Assembly: GCA_027459575.1 (NCBI GenBank)
Contig: DAIDIB010000009.1
Coordinates: 1 to 33,602 of the forward strand
Source: Gammaproteobacteria bacterium
GTDB lineage: Bacteria > Pseudomonadota > Gammaproteobacteria > DSM-16500
Length of the DNA stretch: 33,602 nt
Direction of reading: 5' to 3'
The position numbers were made by a program, and so were the translations under genes. Shown piece after piece: positions 18,119 through 26,428 of this stretch (positions are counted from its first letter, which is position 1; every line of letters starts with the position of its first letter). The notes under the pieces are model-generated. The model made no database searches, had not been told where the DNA came from, and saw only the letters and a list, made by a program, of their open reading frames with translations.

Positions 18119-19154
18119 ATGATACATACTACATTTGGCGACATACTTATATCTGATGCTGAAGCCATCGTAAATACAGTTAACTGCGTTGGTGTGATGG
18201 GGAGAGGTATTGCGCTCCAATTTAAACTTAAATTCCCTGAAAACTACCGTTTTTACAAAGCAACCTGTGACCAGGGTAGGATGATGGTAGGAAAAGTGCT
18301 TGTCTTCAAACAAGAATCGGTCAGCAAACCTAAATATATAATAAATTTCCCTACGAAAAGACACTGGAAAGGAAAATCAAAGATTGAAGATATTAGCAAA
18401 GGATTAGACTCTCTTATTACTGAAGTAAAGAGATTAAATATAAAATCCATTGCTATCCCTGCGCTAGGGAGTGGTTTAGGGGGGGGTGGAATGGGAACAA
18501 GTAAAGTCAGTTATTATTGACGCATTTTCCTCACTTTCCGATATGGAAGTTTGGCTGTACGAGCCACATTATGCTCCATCCGTTCACTCCATTGAGGTAA
18601 ACACTAAAAAACCAAGAATCACACTTACAAAAACATTGTTAATTAAACTTATGCAAGTCTATCAAGCACTGGGCTACTCTCATACTCTTCTTGAAATACA
18701 AAAATTAATTTATTTTATAAATATACCACTAATTAAGGAGTTAAAATTTAGTTTTAAAAAATCTAATTATGGACCTTACGCAAGCACTATAAATTATTTA
18801 TTACAAGATATGGAAAATCACTTCACTCGTGGCTTTGGTGATCGCGTCCAAAAAGCGGAAGTGCGTTTGTTAGATAATGCGATTGAAGAGGCAGATGTAT
18901 TTTTATCTGGAAAAGACGAATATTTAGAAAATATAAAGAGAATAAAGCGATTAGTTGATGGTTTTGAGACCCCTTTTGGCATGGAATTATTAGCAACTGT
19001 ACATTGGGTAGTGGTACATGAATGCAATGATAGCTCGACAAATAAAGAAATTATAGAAAAAGTTCATCAATGGAGTAGTCGAAAAAAACAGCTATTTCAA
19101 CCTTATCATATTGAGACAGCCATTAGACGCTTAAAAGAACAGTGCTGGGTTTAG
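18119..19154 (+). pseudogene. darG: DarG-type macrodomain antitoxin, split by a frameshift at a G8 tract
   Basis: MIHTTFGDILISDAEAIVNTVNCVGVMGRGIALQFK macrodomain (18119-18520), then in another frame GVEWEQVKSVIIDAF...EIQKLIYFINIPLIKELKFSFKKSNYGPYASTINYLLQ (DarG C-terminal domain) to 19154. Removing one G from 18479-18486 joins PALGSGLGGVEWEQVKSV. Confidence 0.82.
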
Positions 19155-19209
19155 TATCGCAAAGAAAGGATCGACAGTGGATTTAATTCTGTTGTCCACA
19201 ATAAAAATC

Positions 19210-19992
19210 TTATTGGTTAACAATAGTTAACTGTGGTTTGTAATTATCGTCTCGAATTTTAAATCTGAACAACCCATAATTAGTATTATAGTCAAACACA
19301 TTTATCTTTTCTTTGATTTTCAGGTACCTTGCCAAAAGACACTCAGGCGCTAGGAATATTGCGGTCGTTAGCAACTTAAAAATAGTGACAGAAATAAAAA
19401 TGTGAATAAGATCGTTGAATGGCACCTTCGAGAACATCATAATTGGATAGGCAATAATATTATAAGTAATTTCACCGCCACAGGTAGAAATAATGCTGCG
19501 CAGCCAATAGTGGTTACCATCCATCATTATTTTAAATTTGGAAACAAGATAGTTGTTGACGTTCAGTCCAGCGATCGTTCCAATAATCCCAGCGATATAA
19601 ATTCGTGGCATGGACCCTAGGATTAGATCATATGCTGGTTGATATTTAAAATCTGGTGGAGATGGTAGGTGAACTATAACGAAAGCGAGACTTGTAAACA
19701 TAGTGCTGGCAACAACAAACCACCACATTAGATTTCTTCCAACAGGGTATCCATATACCTCCGTTGTTACATTACTTAAACAATAGGTGAGTGGTGTTGT
19801 GAATATCCCGGCAGGCAACAAGAAAGGACCTAAGATTATTATCTTATAGACGCTTAGGCCTGATAATATTGTTAGAGTCATGTATAAAATGACAACACCG
19901 ATTAAGTAGTTATAGGTAAAATTACTTATTCTAGGTAATTGTGATAATGTTTCAACTCGCTGGAACTTAAAGAATTCGAAGATTTTTCGCAT
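19210..19992 (-). CDS. VUT family (Vut_1/YhhQ-like) transporter, putative queuosine-precursor-type transporter
   Basis: 260 aa polytopic; PLTYCLSNVTTEVYGYPVGRNLMWW, NVNNYLVSKFKIMMDGNHYWLRSIISTCGGEITYNIIAYPIMM match the VUT/COG1738 pattern. Confidence 0.75.
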   Translation of the reverse strand: MRKIFEFFKFQRVETLSQLPRISNFTYNYLIGVVILYMTLTILSGLSVYKIIILGPFLLPAGIFTTPLTYCLSNVTTEVYGYPVGRNLMWWFVVASTMFTSLAFVIVHLPSPPDFKYQPAYDLILGSMPRIYIAGIIGTIAGLNVNNYLVSKFKIMMDGNHYWLRSIISTCGGEITYNIIAYPIMMFSKVPFNDLIHIFISVTIFKLLTTAIFLAPECLLARYLKIKEKINVFDYNTNYGLFRFKIRDDNYKPQLTIVNQ

Positions 19993-20713
19993 GAATAAGA
20001 ATCCTGTTTTGTGTTAGCGCGATGCCGTTTTCCTGGCTTTTGAATAGATCACAAGCCATTTTAAAATAATTATAATCTATCACTTCATTAAAGTTTCGTA
20101 TTGTGGGCGTAAATTTTAATAGCTCTAAAATACCTTTCTCAGTGTAATAAGTCTCCCAGTAACCTTCTTTAATCTTTACAGATTCAAACAGTGGATTGAG
20201 TAAGTCATAATATGATTGAATATATTCTACAGGACTGTAATTAATAAATTGTCCTCGCCAGCCGTTCTCATCTTTCCCAAAGAGTGTTTTAAAAGCAAGT
20301 TTATCTTCGCAGCCAATGTGTTCAATAATGACATTGCCATTTGGCTTGATGACTCGAGCTATTTCCTTGGCATCCCAGCGAGATAGCATGCAGGTGACCG
20401 TATCAAAGCTGTTGTCAAGAAAGGGAAGAAGATTGCTGTCAGCGTGAATTATCTTTATATTTTTAACTGCCGATTTGTTTATTAAGTTATTAGCTGAAGA
20501 AATCATATCTTCGCTAATATCAACGCCCGTAATTTCTGAAAAATGAGTAGCCAGAGGAATTAATTTGAATGCTGTTCCACAGCCAATATCTAAAAGACTG
20601 GAACCCTTTTGTGAATTAGAAATAACCTCATTTGTTAAATTCCAAGGCCTCTCATTGGCATCATGGCCGCGCATTGTAGAGGAGTCATACTTTGATGTAT
20701 AGGAGAAGGTCAT
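19967..20713 (-). CDS. Class I SAM-dependent methyltransferase
   Basis: LLDIGCGTAFKLIPLA motif I, HADSNLLPFLDNSFDTVTCM; overlaps the VUT gene and the upstream ORF (translational coupling). Confidence 0.82.
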   Translation of the reverse strand: MTFSYTSKYDSSTMRGHDANERPWNLTNEVISNSQKGSSLLDIGCGTAFKLIPLATHFSEITGVDISEDMISSANNLINKSAVKNIKIIHADSNLLPFLDNSFDTVTCMLSRWDAKEIARVIKPNGNVIIEHIGCEDKLAFKTLFGKDENGWRGQFINYSPVEYIQSYYDLLNPLFESVKIKEGYWETYYTEKGILELLKFTPTIRNFNEVIDYNYFKMACDLFKSQENGIALTQNRILIHAKNLRIL

Positions 20714-21246
20714 TCATGCGCTCCTCTACCTCGTAGAAGATAAATCCCGCACTCTCTTGCTTCAAGTTGTGATTTTTTTAGTAATTGCAGCTTTACATTT
20801 TTATTTTTTTCTTCAACCTCTTTTATCAATTGGTAATAAATGATGGTCAAATCACCAGGAGAGAATTTTTCTAATAATTTATTTGAGTAGATGATTTCTT
20901 CTGCGGTAAGCAAGATTGTGTATTTAGAGTGAACATCCTCAATTTCAAATCTAATTGGCTCAAATTCAAATTGGATGGATAAAATTCTAAAATCAGAGGT
21001 TAATTTCTCAGTCAGAAATAAATTATAAATAAGCAACGCGTCTTCTTTCGAAAATCCTTTTATTTGCATTAATTGTTGCATTAATACTTCGGGTTTTTCA
21101 GTTGCAATAGCCGACTTACCACAGACTTGATAAATAATCCGAGCATTTTTTTCGCGCGTTTCACCACTAACTCCCACTACTTTAAAAGTGTTAGTTGGAT
21201 AAATTGCTTTGATTTTCATTAATTTTCTTATTAATGTGGGGATCAT
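20710..21246 (-). CDS. Hypothetical protein in regulator/methyltransferase/transporter operon
   Basis: 178 aa ORF, 4-nt overlap with methyltransferase gene; no family recognised. Confidence 0.65.
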   Translation of the reverse strand: MIPTLIRKLMKIKAIYPTNTFKVVGVSGETREKNARIIYQVCGKSAIATEKPEVLMQQLMQIKGFSKEDALLIYNLFLTEKLTSDFRILSIQFEFEPIRFEIEDVHSKYTILLTAEEIIYSNKLLEKFSPGDLTIIYYQLIKEVEEKNKNVKLQLLKKSQLEARECGIYLLRGRGAHE

Positions 21247-21274
21247 TTTATGATTTCTCTTATTGTATTTACTC

Positions 21275-21937
21275 TTAAAAACGCATCTGTGATTGAACTA
21301 ATACAGCGATAATTTTGTCGCTTGGTTCCAGTTTGATTACGTTTTCTTTGAAAAGTGGATTTATTGATGTGACATATTTAAATGGCTCGTCAATATGTAA
21401 CTGCTTGAACATTATATTTTGATAATTATTTATTTGGACAATGACATAGCTATTATCTTTTGCTGTTTTATCAGGATCAAAAACCAATATAGAATTTTCT
21501 GGGAAAAGTGGAAGCATTGAGTTGTCGCGCATTCTTAGAGCAAATGCATTTTTTCCAACAGGAGACGATGTTTTAATTGTTTCCCTTTCCTTATTTTCAC
21601 TTACAAGATGAATATTTGATAGTGTGATAGGTAATTCTTCCCAGCTCAGCAGGAAGACGCTCGAGCCATGAAGCGTATTCATCCTTTCCTCTTGCCCAAT
21701 AAGTTCGCTAATTGATACATCAAAAACGTTACAAATTGCTTCAATGGACGCAATTGTAGGATTGCATGAAGGATCAGTTAAGAGCTTTTGGATTGTGCCT
21801 ACGGCAACGCCTGCGTTTTTGGCGAGTGCTTGTATTGTAATACCCTTAGTTTTCATTAACTCGGACAAACGACGATTAAGTCCTGAGTAATTTCTTTCTA
21901 AGTGTGTTGCTTTGTTGTTGATCATTGTACCATCCAA
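21275..21937 (-). CDS. XRE-family regulator with S24 (LexA/CI-like) C-terminal domain
   Basis: HTH RLSELMKTKGITIQALAKNAGVAVGTIQKLL; C-terminal LRMRDNSMLPLFPENSILVFDP...YVIVQIN...MFKQL resembles the S24 Ser/Lys dyad region. Confidence 0.83.
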   Translation of the reverse strand: MDGTMINNKATHLERNYSGLNRRLSELMKTKGITIQALAKNAGVAVGTIQKLLTDPSCNPTIASIEAICNVFDVSISELIGQEERMNTLHGSSVFLLSWEELPITLSNIHLVSENKERETIKTSSPVGKNAFALRMRDNSMLPLFPENSILVFDPDKTAKDNSYVIVQINNYQNIMFKQLHIDEPFKYVTSINPLFKENVIKLEPSDKIIAVLVQSQMRF

Positions 21938-21968
21938 TTTTCAATAAAATTATTTACAACTGCCCTTA

Positions 21969-21986
21969 TTTTCATTATAGTGAAAA
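21969..21986. promoter_or_regulatory. Candidate operator of the XRE regulator
   Basis: Inverted repeat TTTTCA-TTATAG-TGAAAA immediately upstream of the regulator in the divergent intergenic region. Confidence 0.3.
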
Positions 21987-22253
21987 AACATCAATGTTAC
22001 AGGCATAAGTATAAACAATAAAATGAAAAATTTAAAGTCTAGCGGGAGGTGTGAGTGAACGGCTGAGCGTGATCAGAAGTTTTATAACGTGTAGGACCAG
22101 AAGAGTGAATAATAAACAGTTCACCAGTAAAACATATGGTTGCGCAACATGCCAATTAACAACATTTAACTTGATACTCGCTGAGGCCTGACATGGAGAT
22201 GATCTAATGTTTAATGGTAGGATTTTCTAAAATAAAAAATCAGGAGATAAAAA

Positions 22254-23131
22254 ATGTCTATTAATAATAGTGCTAATAATGAAATTTATAATATTCCATT
22301 TGCAAAAGGATTGGCATTACAAGGCTACGATTCAGCGGAGGATGGGATGTTAAAAGCGGTAAGGTCAGGATTTACACATTGGTATATAGATGGAAGTCTG
22401 GAATGTGAATACCCTGGTAAATGGAGTGAGACTCGTATTGTCTCTTTGAAAAATAAAATAGATGTGCATAGTGTAAAACCGATATTTCATGGAAATTATA
22501 AATTACCTCTCTCATCAGATGTGGTGGAAATTAGAAATGAAGCGATTAACTGGTTATGCGTGAAATCGATCTTGCCTCGAACTTTGCTGCGCCAGTGATT
22601 ATTCATGGAAGTGTAATTGTTGAGCCACGGCTTATTATTAAATCAAAACAAAAAGCGATTGAAAATTTCCTTCATTCGGTCAATCAAATAACTGGTTATG
22701 CAAAAAAGAAGAACGTCGAAATTTATATAGAAAATTTATCCAACTATGTTAATTACAGGCCATTTCATTATATATTTACGACTGCTGACGAATTTCGATA
22801 CATATTTGATAACGTTAAGGATGCAAAATTTTTTCTTGATATAGGTCATGCAAATGTTTGTGGTGGTAATATACCTGACCTTATTAATGAATTTTGGAGA
22901 AATATTGCAGCGATGTCACTCAGTAATAACGATGGAGTTCGTGATCAGCATCTAAGACTGACTTGCGGAAAAATTGATTATCATAAAATTGTAAAAACAA
23001 TAATTAATTGTGGTTGGTCAGGTTTGATTGCGTTTGAAACAAGAGGTGTTACGCCGGAAAATTCGCTACGAGACTTGTATAACATATACATAGAAGTAAA
23101 AAATAACGGTGATATGAGAGGTGCGGCATGA
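22254..23131 (+). pseudogene. Sugar phosphate isomerase/epimerase-like TIM-barrel protein (AP-endonuclease family 2 fold), frameshifted
   Basis: Frame 1 (22254-22598) LALQGYDSAEDGMLKAVRSGFTHWYIDGSLE...; frame 2 (from 22556) MREIDLASNFAAPVIIHGSV...NVEIYIENLSN...FFLDIGHANVCG...HLRLTCGKIDYHKIVKTIINCGWSGLIAFETRG. The two join if one base is added near 22553-22556. Confidence 0.72.
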
Positions 23132-23853
23132 TTAAGTGTGAAGAAAACACCGTGCGTTTAGGGGGCAAGCCACTTTTCGGTATACTGGGTGGGATGGGGC
23201 CGTTATCGTCAGCCGAGTTGGTTAAGACAGTATATACAAACAGCCAGAATCAGATTATTTCGGAGCAAAACTTCCCAAGAATGGTGCTAATCTCTGATCC
23301 TGCAATACCTGATCGAGCAAAGTCATTGAAAGATCAGGCACAAACAAATGAGGTTATACAGGAGTTAATAGAAAAAATAGATGGGCTAATCAAGCTTGGC
23401 TCGAGTGAAATTATTATTGCATGTATAACAGCGCATTTATATCTGAAATTACTGCCATTACATATTCAAGATAAAGTTACGAGTATGCTTGATTTATTAT
23501 ATAAAGAAATTGAAACGCAAAATGGACGGTGTCTTATACTATCTTCTCTTGCGGTGAGAAGTAATAACATTATTAATCATTCGCGGGTTCAATATTTAGC
23601 TGATGAAGATGCAGAGATGATTCAGGAATATATATTCAAAATAAAACTCGGTGGTAGCGACAAACTTTATGCTGAATTAATGGGGAATATAGTAAAAATA
23701 GCGCCTAAATATAAAGTAACGACGGTAATTTTTGCCTGTACAGAGTTACACATGCTTAAAGTATGGCTGAAATCATCGAATATTTCATTGCAATTTAATA
23801 TCATTGATTCATTGGAGTTGCTAGCAAATTATATAATAAAAAAGCAAATTTAG
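23128..23853 (+). CDS. Aspartate/glutamate racemase family protein
   Basis: FGILGGMGPLSSAELVKTVY and IIIACITAHLY / VIFACTELHML Cys-containing motifs; 4-nt overlap with upstream gene. Confidence 0.85.
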   Translation: MIKCEENTVRLGGKPLFGILGGMGPLSSAELVKTVYTNSQNQIISEQNFPRMVLISDPAIPDRAKSLKDQAQTNEVIQELIEKIDGLIKLGSSEIIIACITAHLYLKLLPLHIQDKVTSMLDLLYKEIETQNGRCLILSSLAVRSNNIINHSRVQYLADEDAEMIQEYIFKIKLGGSDKLYAELMGNIVKIAPKYKVTTVIFACTELHMLKVWLKSSNISLQFNIIDSLELLANYIIKKQI

Positions 23854-23865
23854 GAGATCGTTTTT

Positions 23866-24810
23866 ATGCTGCATCTATCATGGCAATACATAATAATTCT
23901 ATTTTCATCTGGTTTGCTTGCAGGTACGGTGGATGCCATTGCTGGTGGTGGTGGCTTAATCACGTTACCGTTGTTGATTGGTGTTGGATTGCCAGCGCCA
24001 GTGGCACTTGGCACAAACAAACTGCAAGCTATGATAGGAACATCGGCAGCTACATTTAATTATTTTAAAAATCGGTTAATTTCATTGGAAGTTGTTCTCA
24101 AGGGTCTGCTGTTTGGCTTTCTCGGTGCAACATCTGGTTCGTTAGTCGCACAACATGTTAATTCATCATTTCTGGAATTAGTCATCCCATTTATCATGTT
24201 GTTGGTGTTTTTATACACACTTTATTCTCCAAAGTTAGGTTTATTAGACGGTCGAGTACGTATGCCTGAACAGCGATTTTATATGTTGTTTGGTTTTTTG
24301 CTCGGTTTTTATGATGGCTTCCTTGGGCCAGGTACTGGATCATTTTGGGTTATTGCTTTGGTTTTTTTTCTTGGCTACAACTTAGCAAAGGCAACAGCGT
24401 ATACTAAGATTTTTAATCTTAAAAGTAATGTAATCGCTACGTGCTGGTTTATGCTGGGTCACAACCTTGATTACAAGGTTGGCTTTATTATGGCGTTAGG
24501 TCAAATGATCGGTGGCAAGCTTGGCTCGCAACTTGTTATCAAAAATGGCGCTCAATTTGTCAGGCCGGTTTTTCTAGGTATCGTTCTTTTGGCTATTTTT
24601 TCGATGTTTTATAGGCAGTATTATGAGGTTATCATTCCGTTTGCTCATTTGGCTGGCCTGCAATTCGCCGCTGTGATTGCAATCGGAGTTCTGGTAATAT
24701 TAGCTATTCATTTAGCTATAGTATGCATATCAACTAAAGGCCTTAGTTTACCCTATCAAAATATGAAATCTTTAATTAAAACACCACCTATGTTGAATCG
24801 CTGGCATTAG
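23866..24810 (+). CDS. TSUP family (TauE/SafE-like) membrane transporter
   Basis: 314 aa polytopic; GLLAGTVDAIAGGGGLITLPLLIGVGLPAPVALGTNKLQAMIGTSAAT and FGFLLGFYDGFLGPGTGSFW are diagnostic. Confidence 0.9.
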   Translation: MLHLSWQYIIILFSSGLLAGTVDAIAGGGGLITLPLLIGVGLPAPVALGTNKLQAMIGTSAATFNYFKNRLISLEVVLKGLLFGFLGATSGSLVAQHVNSSFLELVIPFIMLLVFLYTLYSPKLGLLDGRVRMPEQRFYMLFGFLLGFYDGFLGPGTGSFWVIALVFFLGYNLAKATAYTKIFNLKSNVIATCWFMLGHNLDYKVGFIMALGQMIGGKLGSQLVIKNGAQFVRPVFLGIVLLAIFSMFYRQYYEVIIPFAHLAGLQFAAVIAIGVLVILAIHLAIVCISTKGLSLPYQNMKSLIKTPPMLNRWH

Positions 24811-24899
24811 CTATAGCTAATTTAGACAAAAAATTGGCGCTAATGGATTGTTGTGACACTGTTACAACAATTATAACTTTTAAATATGGATATATAAAG

Positions 24900-25170
24900 C
24901 TTAAGGCGACAATGTGGCAAAGAGATATCCAGCTCCCTTTACATACTGCGTTGCAAACCAGCACGAAACAAGCCAAAGACATGGCTGGCAGTACTACCGA
25001 GTAACAGGAAAAATCCAACGTGGGGGAGGGAACAAGCCAAGATGGTTGTTGTCACTTGCATGAAATGAACCATCGGAGAAGATTCCGAGCTCAACATGTC
25101 TGATCAATTGCTTGCTGAGATTCTTGATGCTTATTCGCGAAATCCGGATGTAAAAAGTCTGCCGAAGTAA
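24900..25170 (+). pseudogene. Remnant 3' end of a second, divergent icmB/dotO
   Basis: 25072-25170 encodes IGEDSELNMSDQLLAEILDAYSRNPDVKSLPK*, aligning with IEEGSELSMADQLLVEILEAYSRNPDVKSLPK* (17360-17458): 26/32 aa, about 75/99 nt identical. Frameshifted upstream similarity: LYILRCKPARN...LAVLPSNRK vs LYVKIGPKEARR...LANLFPSGSVKK. The 25072-25170 part is secure; upstream is tentative. Confidence 0.8.
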
Positions 25171-25172
25171 TG

Positions 25173-25442
25173 TTATGGCTCCCGTTGTAAGCAGTGTTCT
25201 AAACCCGCGTAAACCCCGCGAAGAATTTTTAGCTGCGCAAAAAGCCGCCTAATAATCTCATCCAAATAGCGGTCACAATTAAACCAATCTGTAAACAAGA
25301 TAAGCTCAGCATCGTATGGTAAATTTAATGGAATTTCATAACCAAGAATTGGGTCGCCGATAGCATATAGAACACGGTAGCAGTCACTAGACGTAGCAGT
25401 CCAACTGTTTACCCAACCACGTACGACCCAGCGGAGATTATC
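25173..25442 (-). pseudogene. Truncated ORF remnant of unknown family
   Basis: 90 open codons without an ATG, stop immediately upstream: DNLRWVVRGWVNSWTATSSDCYRVLYAIGDPILGYEIPLNLPYDAELILFTDWFNCDRYLDEIIRRLFAQLKILRGVYAGLEHCLQREP*. Confidence 0.45.
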
Positions 25443-25488
25443 TTAGGTCGGCGACACAAAGTCTATGTTTTATCGGCATTAATCACCG

Positions 25489-25656
25489 ATGGAACCATCA
25501 GGTCGTCTTTTCAATTGTGCTAGCTGCCACACTCTCGTCATCATCTGCAGCCCTTGTGACCGCAATAATATTTATTGTGGATCAACATGTGGAGCCAAAA
25601 ACTGCTTGAGATCAGTTAAGCAAGAAAGTAGCCTGGACGCCCTATTGATTAAATAG
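25489..25656 (+). pseudogene. Remnant of a small Cys-rich (zinc-ribbon-like), IS-neighbour-type protein
   Basis: MEPSGRLFNCASCHTLVIICSPCDRNNIYCGSTCGAKNCLRSVKQ...; CxxC...CxxCDRxxxYCxxxC pattern, truncated where the REP-like hairpin begins. Confidence 0.5.
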
Positions 25657-25669
25657 TGTGCGTCCAGGA
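25628..25669. repeat. Half REP-like hairpin (GTAGCCTGGACGC...GCGTCCAGGA)
   Basis: 9-bp perfect stem CCTGGACGC/GCGTCCAGG with GTAG head; may act as terminator after bufC. Confidence 0.75.
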
Positions 25670-25675
25670 AATGAA

Positions 25676-26428
25676 TTAACGTTCACTCACTAAATAAAAA
25701 TCAACGATCACACCTTGCTGCACCCAAAGTGGAAGTTTTTCTTCTAACCTGAATTCTGAATCAAGCGCAAGGGTTGCTTCTAGTGCATCTTTAAGCGAGT
25801 TATTTTCGCTGATTAAAGTTAAAAATTGACAATCCGCATCAGATAATTGAATGAGTGATAGTGAGTTGTCTTTACGACTTATTAATAAATTGACTCCACC
25901 AGACTCTAAATTAATTTCTTCGTTAATTTCGCCTTTGCATAATTCAATAATGCGCAACAGTGGGAAATCGCATTTCATAACGCGAATCATGGGATGCAAA
26001 ATAAAATGTAAGTGTTCGTATAAATCTGGCGTTACTTTTTGCAGCGCTTCTATTGCTAGCGGCGCATGTTCCACGGCAAACGAAGCTTCATGACAGGCCC
26101 ACTCAAATTCCGCGACTTCAGGCAGATAAATCAAAGAGCGTGTCGGCTCAAATTCCGCTAAAAAACTGCCAAAATAGGCGCCATAATCATCCAGATTATG
26201 GCTGCGTGATGGATACTGTTTGCAATAAGCTCTGGCGGCGAGTGGAAAAAATTCATCGCCAACTAATTTTACAATCAAGGGATAAGTAGTGCGTAACGCA
26301 CGTGTGACATTACTAAACAAATTATTTTGATAAATTTGCAAATTGCCTTGCGGGCGCACGCCATCACAACGTGGCTCGTCCAAAAAAAGAGATTCAGCAA
26401 ACTCAGCCTGTAAGTTTTGCAGTGTCAT
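25676..26428 (-). CDS. BufC/HvfC-like (DUF2063) protein, MNIO partner
   Basis: LQAEFAESLFLDEP...GNLQIYQNNLFSNVTRALRTTYPLIVKLVGDEFFPLAARAY...LPEVAEFEWACHEA is the DUF2063 signature; overlaps bufB-like gene. Confidence 0.87.
   Translation of the reverse strand: MTLQNLQAEFAESLFLDEPRCDGVRPQGNLQIYQNNLFSNVTRALRTTYPLIVKLVGDEFFPLAARAYCKQYPSRSHNLDDYGAYFGSFLAEFEPTRSLIYLPEVAEFEWACHEASFAVEHAPLAIEALQKVTPDLYEHLHFILHPMIRVMKCDFPLLRIIELCKGEINEEINLESGGVNLLISRKDNSLSLIQLSDADCQFLTLISENNSLKDALEATLALDSEFRLEEKLPLWVQQGVIVDFYLVSER

Noticed and set aside
22139-22148. Perfect 10-bp palindrome GTTGCGCAAC in the divergent intergenic region
   Set aside because: About 33 such palindromes expected by chance in a window this size; no half-site partner found.
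19210-22253. preQ1-type riboswitch controlling the VUT transporter
   Set aside because: No recognisable aptamer seen; the transporter is the last gene of an overlapping operon with no leader of its own.
24845-24869. Hairpin ATTGTTGT-GACACTGTT-ACAACAAT after the TSUP gene
   Set aside because: AT-rich 8-bp stem without a following U-tract; not supportable as a terminator.
24788-25018. 76-aa minus-strand ORF
   Set aside because: Overlaps the TSUP stop region and lies antisense to the icmB remnant; no supporting motif.
17459-25065. Site-specific integrative element with integrase
   Set aside because: No integrase, recombinase or transposase ORF was found in the segment, so only a repeat-flanked accessory region is claimed.
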